From positions 4,657,177 to 4,721,176 of the forward strand of contig ML660211.1 of the NCBI GenBank assembly GCA_007570785.1: DNA of 64,000 bases. Reading direction: 5' to 3'. This stretch comes from Antilocapra americana (Eukaryota > Chordata > Mammalia > Artiodactyla > Antilocapridae). Below are positions 32,160-43,937 of this stretch, one piece after another (the stretch's first letter is position 1; each line of letters starts with the position of its first letter). The position numbers and the translations under genes were made by a program. The notes under the pieces were generated by a model, which saw only the letters and a program-made list of their open reading frames with translations, was not told the DNA's origin and searched no databases.

Positions 32160-32713
32160 GTATTACCACAGTAATTAGAATTACTTCAAATTTTATCACT
32201 TTAATTATTTCAGTGAGAAGTTAGTGTTTACTTGACCAAAATTGATCTCCAAGAAGCTGACTTCCAGAGAAAGAAGTTGGCTTGGGAAGATCCGTGGAGA
32301 AAAAAAGTCACAGTCTAGTGTTCAGGCAATTGCTTCTGGTCCAGAGGAAGAGCTAATTCTGCTAAGGAGAGGTTTGTGCTTTTCTATTTGAAATACTGGA
32401 CCAGCAGGATATGACTGGAGTCATGATTTTGCTCTATCACATTAATATTATGTCTTGATCCAGATCCCACAAAGAGGGGCACGTTATCACTCTTGCCACT
32501 TCGAGGATCTTGTGGAGGAAGGATGAGCATCCCTCACCTAGATTGTGATGGCATGCCCTGCTGGCCATCTGGGTATGCTTCTGCTCATATCCCTGTGAGT
32601 TTTCCAATGAGCACTCTTTCCACAGGTCTGGCCTTTAGCTCTTCACCATTGCTTTTCTTTTTGGGAAACTCAGATCCACACTACAGAATAGCTATATCCT
32701 ATTCTTTGGGAAA
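32160..32713. other. Unassigned DNA, moderately GC-richer
   Basis: No recognised repeat. The plus-strand open frame beginning at 32493 is non-repetitive up to about 32700 and then runs into the Bov-tA, so its 136 codons are not one conserved unit. Confidence 0.45.
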
Positions 32714-32931
32714 GTGCTCCCCAGGTGGCTCAGTGGTAAAGAAACCACCTGCCAATGTAACAGACAGGGATTTTAGCCTTGGGTCAGGAAGATCCCCTGG
32801 AGAAGGAAATGGTGACCTACTCCAGTATTCTTGCTTGAAAAATCCCATGGCCAGAGAAGCTTTGTGGGTTGCATTTCATAGGGTCGTGAAGAGTTGGTCA
32901 TGACTTAGTGACTAAACACAACAAAACAACA
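32714..32931 (+). mobile_element. Bov-tA SINE
   Basis: 'ccccaggtggctcagtggta' head, 'gggtcaggaagatcccctgg', 'ctccagtattcttgcttgaa' body, ends 'actaaacacaacaaaacaac'. Imperfect 13 bp TSD: ATTCTTTGGGAAA (32701-32713) and ATTCCTTGAGAAA (32932-32944). Confidence 0.92.
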
Positions 32932-33020
32932 ATTCCTTGAGAAAATGAGAATTTTTTTTTCTTTTTGTTTGTTTAGGTCAATTTGGCCATTTAGGATTGA
33001 CAGAGCATCAATGTTATATT

Positions 33021-33298
33021 TGGAGAAGGTGCTGGCACCCCACTCCAGTACTCTTGCCTACAAAATCCCATGGATGGAGGAGCCTGGTAGGCTGCAGTCC
33101 ATGGGGTTGTGAAGCGTCAGACACGACTGATTAACTTCACTTTCACTTTTCACTTTCATGCATTGAAAAAGGAAATGGCAACCCACTCCAGTATTCTTGC
33201 CTGGAGAATCTCAGCGACAGAGAAGCCTGGTGGGTTGCCATCTATGGAGTCACACATAGTCAGACACGACTGAAGTGACTTAGCAGCAGCAGCAGCAG
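33021..33298 (+). mobile_element. BOV-A2 dimeric SINE
   Basis: Two Bov-A monomers with the ACTTTTCACTTTCATGCATT linker and a CAGCAGCAG end. Perfect 12 bp TSD CAATGTTATATT (33009-33020 and 33299-33310): a young copy. Confidence 0.95.
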
Positions 33299-33310
33299 CA
33301 ATGTTATATT

Positions 33311-34050
33311 ATTATTTTTTCTTCTCCATATTTATATATTTAAGGGCATTTAATTCTTATAATAAAATATTTCATTAAAATAAGAAAAGCTGCAAAGTTT
33401 ACCTGATAGCATTATTCTTGACCATGGCAAACCAATCTTTAATACTCTAATATCAATGTCTAAGGGCAGCTAAATCAGCTATAGGTTTACACTAAGTTGA
33501 AAAACTAACTCAGTTTCTTATACAATAATTAATGATTGCTATATGCAGCATGATCACATACATACAGATGTTAGGCCTATAGTAAATATATATTTAATCA
33601 GAGATGTCCAAGGCCCACCAGATAATTGCACCTAACCTGAGATATGACAACATAGTAGAAAGCAAGCAAGTTTATATGAAAAGGAGTCTTATTCCCAACA
33701 GATAAATAGTAAGTATAAAGGAAGCATATGGAAACATGACAGACAGAAGAGAATGAAATAAGGCAGTGTCTTGATTAAAGAAGGTAAAGAGAATTTTTGT
33801 CCAACTTGAAGTTAGAGAATTTGATTGGGGTCAGGTCAGGTGGCTTTAAGTCAGTTGGGGAACTGTAAATTGATCTAACAATTGAAGCCATTCTAAGGAG
33901 CAAATAATTATAATTAGGGGGATGATATGGTTTATATGACATTGAAAATATCTCTCTGACATGGTTGTAGAGAATTTGGGTTAGATGCAGGTATGTGTTG
34001 CATTCAGTGGTCCAAATGACAGATGATAGCTTGGGCAAAGCTTATAATGA
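33311..34050. other. Unassigned AT-rich DNA
   Basis: No gene recognised. The minus-strand open frame 33775-34038 (87 codons) has no recognisable motif. Confidence 0.45.
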
Positions 34051-34350
34051 TACAGTCAGTGAGGATTGATCAAAACAGGATTATTGATGGTGTTGTATGT
34101 ACCTGCTGATGACTGGATATAGAGGATGAGTAGGAAAGTAATTCAAGAAGGAGTCACACAGTCGGATGGATGGGGGGACCACTCACTGAGATCGAGGATA
34201 CTGAAAAAGGCATAGGATTTGAGGGGAAATGATGAGACCAGCTTTGAGTTTATTAATTTGCAGTGTTTTGCTACATGCATGGTCAGTTTTATGCATCTAT
34301 CAGGAGCACAGAGGAGTCATCTAGACTGGTAGCACACATGTTACAGTTAC
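34050..34350 (+). repeat. Possible ancient mammalian repeat, unnamed
   Basis: 'ccactcactgagatcgagga', 'gaaatgatgagaccagcttt' and GAGTTTATTAATTTGCAGTG resemble part of an old widespread repeat that I recognise but cannot name ('atttactgagatggggaaga ... gttcagttttgaacatgttg' type). The stretch at 41830-42700 appears to be the same family. Confidence 0.35.
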
Positions 34351-34599
34351 TTGCAAAGTTTTCTATAAATAGGCATGAGAAGTAACTATGGATTATGTAA
34401 GCAGAAGTATGATTTTATTGGGTAGATTTTTAATAACTCAAATTTTCTCAAATATGGCCACAGAACCAGGCTTAGAAAACAATTAAGAGCAAAGAATGCA
34501 GGTGGCCAACTGAAAGCAAAAATCTCATCCCAGAGCCCATCTAGTGAGACTGTTTATACTCTCCACCTCATTCCCCTTCAACACCTCCATGCCACAAGA

Positions 34600-34785
34600 T
34601 ATTGCATGCGTGTGCACCAAGTCTTCAGTCATGTGACCCTATGGCTGGAGCCCACCAGGCTCCTCTGTCCATGGGATTCTCCAGGCAAGAATATCGGAGA
34701 GGGTCATCATTTCCTCCTCCAAGGGATCTTCCTGACCCAGGATTGAAAACACATCTCCTGCATTGCAGGAAGATTCTTTACCTAT
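34600..34785 (-). mobile_element. Bov-tA SINE, diverged
   Basis: 'gcccaccaggctcctctgtc', 'ttctccaggcaagaatatcg', 'tcctgcattgcaggaagatt' in reverse order of the SINE. Confidence 0.88.
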
Positions 34786-34789
34786 GAGC

Positions 34790-35390
34790 TTGAGGAAACC
34801 TGCCACAGGATATTAGATGCAGCTAAGGGTGTTGCCAGCACTGCCCCTGCTGTTAGAACCACAAAGAGGGGGCGCAGCTGACCCAACTGCTATCAGGAAA
34901 ATGAATCCTGACTGTGAGAGATGATTTGTCTTCCTAGTTGGATATTTAAACTCTGCTACACATGAGCATCTGATTATACAGCCTACAACATATGCTTGAG
35001 CTGGAAAAGTGCATCTCTGTAGCTTCTCTGAGCCCAACCTCATCTCACGCTGTGGAGAATCCCTCACTCGTAGGAATGGGTTTCAGACAATGAGCAACCA
35101 ACAGTATGAAAAGTATCCAGATCAATCCAGTTATTACACTAACCATGTAATAGATTCTAAGAAATCTCTTAGAGAGGGCATATAGATTGAGAAAATGAAA
35201 AGGATTCTACTTAAAATCTTGAAACTACTTGAATCCATTTAATTATTAATATTTCCATATGGCAAAAAAAAAAACTTCAGTTATGAGCCTTCCTAATTTT
35301 TACCCCTATGCGTTCCTCTTGCGTTTGTTTAACTTGATATCCTGGGTCAACGTTGTCATGGTCATTTTCTTGCTGGAGTATGGTAAGAAG
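34790..35390. other. Unassigned DNA
   Basis: Slightly GC-richer from 34810 to 35060. The minus-strand frame 35067-34813 has no recognisable family. Confidence 0.45.
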
Positions 35391-35395
35391 TAATG

Positions 35396-35520
35396 AGAAT
35401 TTCTGGAGCTCTAGTGGTTAGGACTCCGTCTTCTAGTGTGGGAGTCAAGGGTTCAATCCCTAGACTGGGAACTAAAATCCCACATTCTGTAGGGTGTTAT
35501 CAAAAACTAAAAAAAAAAAT
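35396..35520 (+). mobile_element. CHR-type SINE
   Basis: 'tctggagctctagtggttag', 'gggttcaatccctagactgg', 'gaactaaaatcccacattct' and an A-rich tail. Confidence 0.8.
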
Positions 35521-35719
35521 TATGCATACTCACAGTTTCCCTCATGAGTACTCTTTTTGGAGGATACTCTACATGGAAGCATTATCTTGTTTGGTAAGAC
35601 AGAGCTTAAGTGGTGAATTACTCCTCCTCTAGACCAAGGGTTAAAAAAAATTATTGGGTAAATTAAAAGTAAATGTAAAATATTATTGGAGTGAATTATC
35701 ATTTTTGACATGGTCAAGC

Positions 35720-36429
35720 TGCTATGGATTAAATCAAGTCTCTTCAAATTCAGATATTGGAACCCTAACCTCCCAGCCCATGTAATACATTGGACAGAGG
35801 CCTTTAAGGAGGTTATTAAGGCCAGTTGAGGTCTTCAAGATTGTCTCTGATTCAGTCAAATTGGTGCCTGTATATGAAGAGGAAGAGGGGCACTCCTAGT
35901 GGCTCAGTGGTAAAGAATTTGCCTGCCAGTACAGGGAACATGGATTCAGTCCCTCGTCTAGGAAGATCTCACATGCCACAGAGCAATGAAGCTCATGTAC
36001 CACAACAAATGAGTCTGTGCTCTAGGGCCTGGCAGCCACAACTACTGAGTCCTTGCACCACAACCACTGAAGCCTGAATGCCTAGAGCCTGTGCACAAGA
36101 GAAGCCACCATAATGAGACACCCCCATACTGCAACTAGACAGTAGCCCCCCACTTGCTGCAACTAGAGAAAAGCCTGCAGAGTAGCAAAGACTTAGAGCA
36201 GCCAAAAATAAATAAATAAAAAGAAAAAGGAGGCACCAAAGCTTTCTCTCTACCATGTGAGAGAACACAGACACCTACAAGTCAAGGAGAGAGTGTTCAC
36301 CACAAACCAAACACGTGGACACCTCAGTGTTTGACTTCACAGCCTCCAGAACTGTGGGAAATAAATGTCTATTGCTTAAGGGACCCAGTTGATAGTATTT
36401 TCTTATGGCAGCCTGAGCAGACTAATACA
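35720..36429 (+). repeat. MaLR-type LTR (MST/MLT1-like), split by a CHR SINE
   Basis: Left block 35720-35886 starts TGCTATGGATT and includes ATTGGAACCCTAACCTCCCA and GGCCTTTAAGGAGGTTATTA. Right block 36230-36429 includes 'cagcctccagaactgtggga', the AATAAA signal and 'ggcagcctgagcagactaat'. The layout matches MaLR LTRs (ERVL-MaLR). No TSD is evident. Confidence 0.8.
35887..36229 (+). mobile_element. CHR-2-type SINE, full length, inside the LTR
   Basis: tRNA-like head (GGCTCAGTGGTAAAGAATTT; GGATTCAGTCCCTCGTCTAG) followed by the longer CHR body (CACAACTACTGAGTCCTTGC; CTGCAACTAGAGAAAAGCCT) and an AAATAAATAAATAAA tail, about 340 bp. Confidence 0.85.
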
Positions 36430-36536
36430 CTATCTGCCTTTTACTGATTTTGTACAGTCAATGGTTTTAGGAAAACACAAGAAGACTGGAGTATATTCCA
36501 ACTCCGAGTGAATAAAGGAGAGCTACCAAGATCATC

Positions 36537-36744
36537 GGGCTTCCCAGGTGGCTCAGTGGTAAAGAATCCTGCCAATGCAGGAAACGTGGGTTTGATCCAT
36601 GGGTGGGGAAATATGCTGGAGAAGAAAATGACAACTCACTCCAGTATTCTTGCCTGAAAAATTCCATGGACAGAGGAGCCTGGTGGGCTACAGTCTATGG
36701 GGACACAAAAGAGTAGGACATGACTTAATGACTGAGAATGAGTG
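36537..36744 (+). mobile_element. Bov-tA SINE
   Basis: GGGCTTCCCAGGTGGCTCAG head; 'ctccagtattcttgcctgaa' and 'cctggtgggctacagtctat' body; near-perfect flanking repeat TACCAAGATCA (36524-36534) and TACCAAGACCA (36745-36755). Confidence 0.93.
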
Positions 36745-36759
36745 TACCAAGACCACAAG

Positions 36760-37005
36760 CTACCAAGTTCATCACTAGTATTGTGATGATGTTTGAAGAA
36801 TTTTCTAGGAGTGCATAGAATAAAAATGACCTGTATTAAACAAAGAAAAACATTTTCACTTATAGCATTGATAGATATGTATGTACAATTTTTCTGAATT
36901 CTAATGCAAAGGTGAATTTTATACACTATTAGAAATAAATCTGCTCTTTATATTAGGCAGAACTTATTACTGAGAATATTTAGTAAGAACTTGTTTATAT
37001 TTTGC
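36760..37005. other. Unassigned AT-rich DNA
   Basis: No feature recognised. Confidence 0.5.
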
Positions 37006-37008
37006 TAA

Positions 37009-38155
37009 GATGTACTGGATCATCAAAAAAGCAAGAAAATTCCAGAAAAACATCTCTTTCTGATTTATTGACTACGCCAAAGTGGTTGACTGTGTGGATT
37101 TCAATAAACTGTGGAAAATTCTGAAAGAGATGGGCATACCAGACTATATATCCTGCCTCTTGAGAAATCTATATGCAAGTCAGGAAGCAACAGTTAAAAC
37201 TGGACATGGAACAACAGACTGGTTCCAAATAGGAAAAGGAGTTTGTCAAGGCTGTATATTGTCACCCTGCTTACTTAACTTATGTGCAGAGTCCATCATG
37301 AGAAACGCTGGGCTGGATGAAGCACAAGCTGGAATCAAGATTGCTGGGAGAAATCTCAATTACCTCAGTTATGCAGATGACACCACCCTTATGGCAGAAA
37401 GTGAAGAAGAACTAAAGAGCTTCTTGATGAAAGTGAAAAAGGAGAGTGAAAAAGTTGACTTAAAGCTCAACATTAAGAAAATGAAGATCATAGCATATGG
37501 TCCCATCACTTCATGACGAATAGATGGGGAAGCAATGGAAACAGTGGCTGACTTTATTTTCAGGGGCTCCAAAATCACTGTAGATGGTGACTGCAGCCAT
37601 GAAATTAAAAGATGCTTATTCCTTGGAGGAAAAGTTATGACCAACTTAGGCAGCATATTAAAAAGCAGAGACATTACTTTGTCAACAAAGGTCTGTTTGG
37701 TCAAGGCTATGGTTTTTCCAGTAGTCACGTATGGATATGAGAGTTAGACTATAAAGAAAGCTGAGCACAGAAAAATTGATGCCTTTGAACAGTGGTGTTG
37801 GAGGAAACTCTTGAGAGTCCCCTGGACTGCAAGGAGATCCAACTAGTCCATCCTAAAGGAAATCAGTCCTGAATACTTATTGGAAGGACTGATGCTTGAA
37901 GCTGAAACTCCAATACTTTGGCCACCGGATGTGAAGAGCTGACTCATTGGAAAAGACCCTGATGCTGGGAAAGATTGAAGGTGGGAGGAGAAGAGGATGA
38001 CAGAGGATGATATGGTTGGATGGCATCGCTGACTCAATGGACACGAGTTTGGGTAAACTCCAGGAGTTGGTGATAGACAGAGAGGCCTGGCGTGTTGTAG
38101 TCTATGGGGTCACCAAGAGGCAGACATGGCTGAGTGACTGAACTAAACTGAACTG
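37009..38155 (+). mobile_element. BovB LINE with RT core C-terminal half
   Basis: About 1.15 kb from inside RT (FIDYAKxVD-like, frame-shifted) through the YADD box to the GAACTAAACTGAACTGA terminus. 37082-37516 is open for 144 codons: FNKLWKILKEMGIPDYISCL, TDWFQIGKGVCQGCILSPCL, YADDTTLMAESEEELKSF. YADD lies at 37370-37381. Later blocks (37535-37747) are in another frame with a stop after YGYES. 5'-truncated, so no endonuclease. Confidence 0.93.
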
Positions 38156-38364
38156 AAATGGTTGTATATATTAATAGTAAAGTAATTACAATGTATGAAA
38201 ATCTTCATTATCCATGCATGAGACATATAGATCCACCAATATACTGAGTTTGCTTTGTCTTTGTATATATTAATTTGCAAACATATATTTGCAATTGGGA
38301 AAAAAAAACTTGCACGTTTTCTTATACTTTTTCAGGAAAATGGTAAAAGTCTGCTAGTAATTAC

Positions 38365-38578
38365 TCATGTGTGTGTAATTTGCTTAATCGTGTCTGATTA
38401 TTTGGAACCCATTGGAAATGTAGCCTGCCAGGCTCCTCTGTCAATGGGCTTTCTCAGGCAAGAATACTGGAGTGGATTTCCATCCGTTTTTCTAGGGGAT
38501 CTTCCCAACCTAGGGATTTGACCCCCATCTTTTGCAATGTATTCAGATTCTTTATCTTCTGTGTCATCTAGAAAGCCT
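38365..38578 (-). mobile_element. Bov-tA SINE, diverged
   Basis: 'gtagcctgccaggctcctct', 'ctcaggcaagaatactggag', 'ggggatcttcccaacctagg', then the degraded tRNA-like head. Confidence 0.88.
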
Positions 38579-38579
38579 A

Positions 38580-39430
38580 ATTACTCGTGCTTAACAACAA
38601 ATACTGTCTTATTTTCTGTGAATTTCAGTTAAAAAAAATTATGGGCTTCTGTAAACAAACTAAGATTATATCAGAGAACAGTAGCAATAGTCAATATTTT
38701 TAAATTTTATTAGAAATATTTGGTTATATTATCTGTGACCAAAATTTCACCCTTCTTTCCCAATGTCTTTTCTCAGTTTTTCCATCTATGGAATATAAAT
38801 AAAACATAATTAAAGATGGAAAAATTGAGGTATGTATCATTGTATTTATGTAAGATATCTTTAGGGTCCTTAATATCATCTATATAACATTAAAAAGTTT
38901 TGTGTCTTGCCTGTGAGGCATATCAATTGATTCATGGGAGAATGGCAAGTAAACTGAGGATTCTATATCACACATGTACAAAGATTTAACAAATATTGTG
39001 TTTTAAATTTTATTGTACATATATATTTATAATACAAATTTGAAATAAATTTAAATAAACAAAATAATATAAATTGTAAGAAAATTAATCTTATTTATAA
39101 TTCTCAATAATTTTTTACTTTTACAACCTAGATTGAAAGTATTTCTTACTTTTCTAATAAATGTTTAATTATATGTATTAATGTGTTTGGGGCAATAGTA
39201 TGAGTAAATTCATGAATTGTTACATTGGTTCAATTACAACTTTTCTTGGAACTCAATTAGGATTTATCAAAAAGGAGTAACTGCACTGGACAATGTCCAT
39301 AGATTTTTCTATACTGAATATTTGGTTTGGAGGTTGAATAAAAGCTGCTGAAAAGATAAAATTTGTGTGGGAAAAAGTAAGATGACTACATTTCAAATAT
39401 ATTAGCATGACTCTTTTAATCAATCGGTGG
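38580..39430. other. Unassigned very AT-rich DNA
   Basis: Mostly A/T, for example 38990-39190. No gene or repeat recognised. Confidence 0.5.
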
Positions 39431-39434
39431 TATC

Positions 39435-39640
39435 CTATGATTTTATACGGGTATTGGGTTTGATTCTAAACGTGATTTTGCCCCTGCTACCCTCTTGCTG
39501 GGGCTTCTCCTTTGCCCTTGGACATATCTTTTTTCGTGGGACCCAACATTCTCCTGTCCATAGTTGTTCAGCAGTAAGTTGTAATTTTGAAGTTCTCACA
39601 GAAGATGAAGCACGTCCTTCTATTTCACCATCTTAAGGGA
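39435..39640 (-). mobile_element. Ruminant LINE 5' UTR fragment (L1 or BovB)
   Basis: On the minus strand it begins TTAAGATGGTGAAATAGAAG and proceeds through GAATGTTGGGTCCCAC and CAAGGGCAAAGGAGAAGCCC to a block resembling 'aatcacgtttagaatcaaac'. I recognise this as the 5' start of a full-length ruminant LINE; family assignment is uncertain. Only the first ~200 bp is present. Confidence 0.5.
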
Positions 39641-39644
39641 AGGA

Positions 39645-40628
39645 TGATTCTATAAGAAACTTACAATAATCTGTCAATTAAAATTTAACTTTAGACAGTC
39701 ACTATTTTGTTTTAATTCCTGTTGTTTGTTATGAAGTCCATTGCTTGTAACTGTAGAAGCTAAATACAGATTTATTTTTCTCCTTTGCCTTTTTTTTTTT
39801 TTCAGTAGCCCAAGCATGTGATCTAGACCCGACAATTCAGTATTTGATAGAATCAATATTGTGAAAAAAACAGAAGTGATGGCATCTGACTTTTGAGGGC
39901 AGAAATAGTTTTGAGTCAAATATTCAGGATCAACAAGGGTGTATTGATAACCTCCTAGAAAATGTCATAGAGAAGACCACAGAGGAATATTTGCACCAAA
40001 ATAAAAGTATGTCCTTGCATGTAGATGAATTCAAACTCATCACTTCATATTATTCTTGTGAAAGTTTTGCATAAATCCATTTTTGTTCTAATGCAATGCA
40101 GTATTATTTTAATATTTTAACTCAGAAGTTGTTTGCTCTTTCCTCCCTTAAGGGAAAAGCAATGTCAGTTAATGTCCTGAATGTATTTCTTCAGTCTCAA
40201 CTGGGTTGTATGGTATGAAACCAAAGTGTTTTTTGTTTGCAAGAGCTAAATATTAAAGAAACCGAATTTTTAACATTTCCCTTTGAGAGCCAGATCTCAA
40301 TGGATTCACAAAGGAATCCTTTTACTCTAGCAGAGAATTTTTACTCTAGAGAATTTTTACTTTAATGTTAAGAACAATTAAAAGTAATGAGAGTTTTCTC
40401 ACTTACAGGAAATTAACAAAAGTCCTCTTGACCATAGGAAAAAAGGAGAGGAAGCAAAAAACAAGGTAGAGTCTGGGTGTGAATTGAAATATCAGAGGAG
40501 AGACATTTCTGCTCACTTTACTCCTGGAACTTTAGAAAAAAGCAACTTTCAATGGTGCTTTCCATGATGCAGAAAGGATTGCACTGTGGCATTTTGGAAA
40601 GAAAAGAGATTTGGAGTAGTTGTTCGTG
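39645..40628. other. Unassigned AT-rich DNA
   Basis: No gene recognised. A local repetition of TTTACTCTAG...AGAATTTTTACT occurs at 40320-40365. Confidence 0.45.
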
Positions 40629-40629
40629 T

Positions 40630-41650
40630 TTGTTGTTTAGTCACTAAATCGTATCTGACTCTTTGTGACCCCATAGACTGGAGCATGCCAGGCTTCCTTG
40701 TCCTCCACTGTCTCTTGGAGTTTGCTCAAAATCATGTCCATTGAGTCTGTGATGCTCTCTAACCAACTCATCCTCTGCTGTCCCCTTCTCCTTTTGTATT
40801 CAAACTTTTCCAGAATCAGCGTCTTTTCCAGAGTCAGCTATTCACATCAAGTGGCTAAAGTATTGAAGCTTCAACTTCAACATCAGTCCTTCCAATGAAT
40901 ATTCCATATTGATTTCCTTTAGGATTGACTGGTTTGATCTCTTTACTGTTTAAGGGACTCTCAAGAGTCTTCTCCAGCAAAATTTGAAAGCATCACTTCT
41001 TCAGCTGTTGGCCTTCTTTATGGTCCAACTCTCACATTCATACATGACTACTGGAAAAATCATAGGTTTGACTATAACAGACCTTTGTTGGCAAAGTGAT
41101 GTCTCTGCTTTATAATACACTAAGTTTTTCATAGGTTTCTTTCCAAGGAGCAAACGTCTTTTAATTTCATGGCTGCAGTCACAGTCCAGAGTGGAACCTA
41201 AGAAGAGAAAATATGTCGCTGTTTTCACTTTTTCCCATCTGTTTGCCATGAAGTGATGAAACTGGATGCCATGATCGTTGTCTTTTGAATGTTGAGTTTT
41301 AAGCCAACTATTTCTATCTCCTCCTTCACCCTCATCAAGAAAACTTTTTTTGTTCCTCTTCTCTTTCTGCCATTGGAGTGCTTTCATCTGAATATCTGTG
41401 GCTGTTGATGTTTCTCCTGGAAATCTTGATTCCTGATTGTGATTCATCCAGCCTGACATTTAGCATGATGTACTCTGCATAGAAGTTAAAAAAGCAGGGT
41501 GACAATTTACAGCCTTGATGTACTTGTTTCCAATTTTAAACCAGTCTGTTGTTTCATGTCTGGTTCTAACTGTTGAATCTTGACCTAAATACACCTTTCT
41601 CAGGGAACAGGTAAGATGGTCTCGTGAAGTTATGTATGCCATGGAGAATA
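40630..41650 (-). mobile_element. BovB LINE, about 1 kb
   Basis: Reverse-orientation BovB from TTTGTTGTTTAGTCACTAAA through the ORF2 C-terminal region into the RT core end ('catgatgtactctgcataga', 'acagccttgatgtacttgtt', 'aaccagtctgttgtttcatg'). All frames are interrupted. Its RT part is more diverged than the 37 kb copy. Confidence 0.9.
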
Positions 41651-41829
41651 TCCAGCTTTTCCAGAGGGAGATCATACTGAACAGCTGCTCTGGAATCCAA
41701 TTAGGCCTGGAATTTGGATCAGACAAGTATAAAATATGGATTTTTTTTTAATATGATGGGCTAAGGAAGGAACATGTCTTGCAATTTCTGCAAAGAGGCC
41801 AAGATGGCTGGAAGACTGTCACAAAGGGT

Positions 41830-42710
41830 ATAGTCATAACAGACTAGAGGATAAAGAAAGATTCAATGTTTTAGGGTCTTTGGATCCATGGTAATTATTT
41901 TGATATTTGTTCTAGATAAATAGGAACTTAATGCATATTTTTAGCACTGGAGTTACATGATTAATTTTCATTTTAATAGAATTATAGTATTCATTATGTT
42001 AAGTATGGAAAGAAATGGTAATGGGGAGACAGAGCAAAGAAGATATTCTTGCAATAAATCAGTTTAGAAATGGTTGGTGTTTTAGGCTAGAATGTTAGCA
42101 AGGAACGATATCAGAAGTAGTTGATTGCTAGTTGTATTTTTTAGGTAGGGTGGAAGTAGTTGATTGCTAGTTGTATCTTTTAGGTTGGGTCAAGATGGTT
42201 TTTGATTCTTTGAATAGGAGCCCTGTGAAAAAGAAGTCAAAGATATCTCTCTCTCTTTTTCCTATCTACAAAGATGTAATGTTGTTCATTGAGTTGGAGA
42301 AGAACTTAGGTAGAATCAGTTTGAGGAAATGTTGGCATCCAAAAGGAGAATTCTAGACATGTTAAATTTCGGATGATAACTCTACTCTCAAGTGAAGTTG
42401 TTAAATATGAATTTTTATAGACTCTGGAAAGTCTAAGGCAAAGGATCATTGTGAAAATATCAGCTTGAGAGTATTCAGTAGACGGATGATATTGGATGCC
42501 ATGGAAATGAGTGAATTCTCCAAGAGACTGAGTGTAGACATAAACGTGAAAAAGTTCAAGGACTGTATCTTGGGGAATTTCAACTTTAAAAGTTCAAGAT
42601 GATGAGAATAAACAAACAAAAAAAGACTGAAATGCATCAACCAGAGATATTGAAGGAGGTCAGTTATTGTTTTGTCCTGAAAGCACTGACCGTTGATTTG
42701 AGATTGACAT
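41830..42710 (+). repeat. Ancient mammalian repeat, unnamed
   Basis: Blocks such as 'agaggccaagatggctggaa', ACATGATTAATTTTCATTTT, 'attcttgcaataaatcagtt', 'gactgagtgtagacataaac' and 'caaggactgtatcttgggga' follow the order of a long, old, widespread mammalian repeat that I recognise but cannot name. Inside, 42115-42145 and 42153-42177 repeat GGAAGTAGTTGATTGCTAGT-like text. Confidence 0.4.
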
Positions 42711-42779
42711 CCCGTGTGCTCCATTGATTCATCCCACCCTCCCCAACACTTCTACCAATAAAAAATAAGCCACTAATCA

Positions 42780-43785
42780 ATCATTAATTGTTTTACTGTC
42801 GCTGTATTTTTACTTTTTCCAAAATGTCATATAGTTTAAATCATACAGTTCCTAGCCTTTTCAGATTCGCTGTTTTCACTAAGCAATATGAATTTAAGGT
42901 GCCTCTATGTCTTTTTATGGCTTGGTAATGCACTTATTTTAATCACTGGATAATAGTGTACTGTGCATATGTTACACAACTTATTTTTCCATTTTCCTTT
43001 TGAAGGATGACTTTGTTGTTTCCAATTTGGGGAAATTAAAAATAAAACTGCAGGTATTTCTGTGGACATATTGTTCTACCTCATATGGGTAACTAGCAAG
43101 GATTTCTGTTGATGAATCATATAATAATATACTTAGCTTCATAAAAACCTGCCAAACTTTCTTCCAAAATAGCAATAAATAAGAATTCCTGTTGTTCCAC
43201 ATCATCTGACCATTTGCTATTATTAGTTTTTCTTTTTTTTTTGGATTTTAGTAAGTGTGCAGTATCATTTTATTGCTCTTTAAATTTGCAGTGTCCTAGG
43301 GACACAGGCTGTTGAGCATCTTTTCTTCTACTTACTTGTCATCTGTAAATTTTTAATGAGGTCTCTGTTTAGATCTTTTCCCAAAACTTTTAATGTTTTT
43401 TTACTATTGAGTTTTTTTGTCTATTTTCAATACAATCCTTTATCATATATGTTTTTTAAAAATATTTTGAGTCCATATTATGTCTTTCCAATATTTTAAT
43501 AGTGTCTTTTGCAGAGCAAAAGTTTTTAGTCTTAATGAAGTACAAGTTGGCATTTTTTTTTCTTTCATAAGTTGTGTATTTGGTGCTGTAGCTAAAGCAT
43601 CATTTTTAAAGTCAAGGTCACCTAGACTTCTTGTATATTATTTTCTAGGAAACTTTGGTTTTGCATTTTAGATTTAGGTCTGTGATCTATTTTGAGTTTG
43701 CTTTTGTAAAAAGTCTAAATCTGTGTTTAGATTCACAGTTAAATGCCAAATTTGGGCACAGGAGTATTTTATGGGAACCTCCAAG
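42780..43785 (-). mobile_element. Old L1 (L1M-type) 3' end, antisense
   Basis: Blocks in correct order include GGATAATAGTGTACTGTGCA, TGAAGGATGACTTTGTTGTT, 'gttgagcatcttttcttcta', 'ctgtttagatcttttcccaa', 'atactttatcatatatgttt'-like text, AGTGTCTTTTGCAGAGCAAA and 'tctgtgatctattttgagtt'. This is the antisense of the end of ORF2 and the 3' region of a mammalian-wide L1. Confidence 0.8.
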
Positions 43786-43807
43786 ACCATAGGCAAACAT
43801 TAGTAAT

Positions 43808-43870
43808 TTATTAGTAAACATTTATTAAGCACAAACCATGTGCAGAGCCCATTCTAGATGCTGACATGGA
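43808..43870 (+). repeat. MIR/L2-type fragment
   Basis: AACATTTATTAAGCACAAAC followed by CATGTGCAGAGCCCATTCTA resembles the 'atttattgagcacctactat / gtgccaggcactgttcta' core. Confidence 0.6.
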
Positions 43871-43937
43871 CTGGAATTCCTCCTACTACCCAATATGGTA
43901 TCATTCACAAAACTCCTTCGTCTAATTCCATCCTTCA

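Noticed and set aside
32493..32903. 136-codon plus-strand open frame
   Set aside because: Its last third is Bov-tA sequence, and the remainder has no recognisable family.
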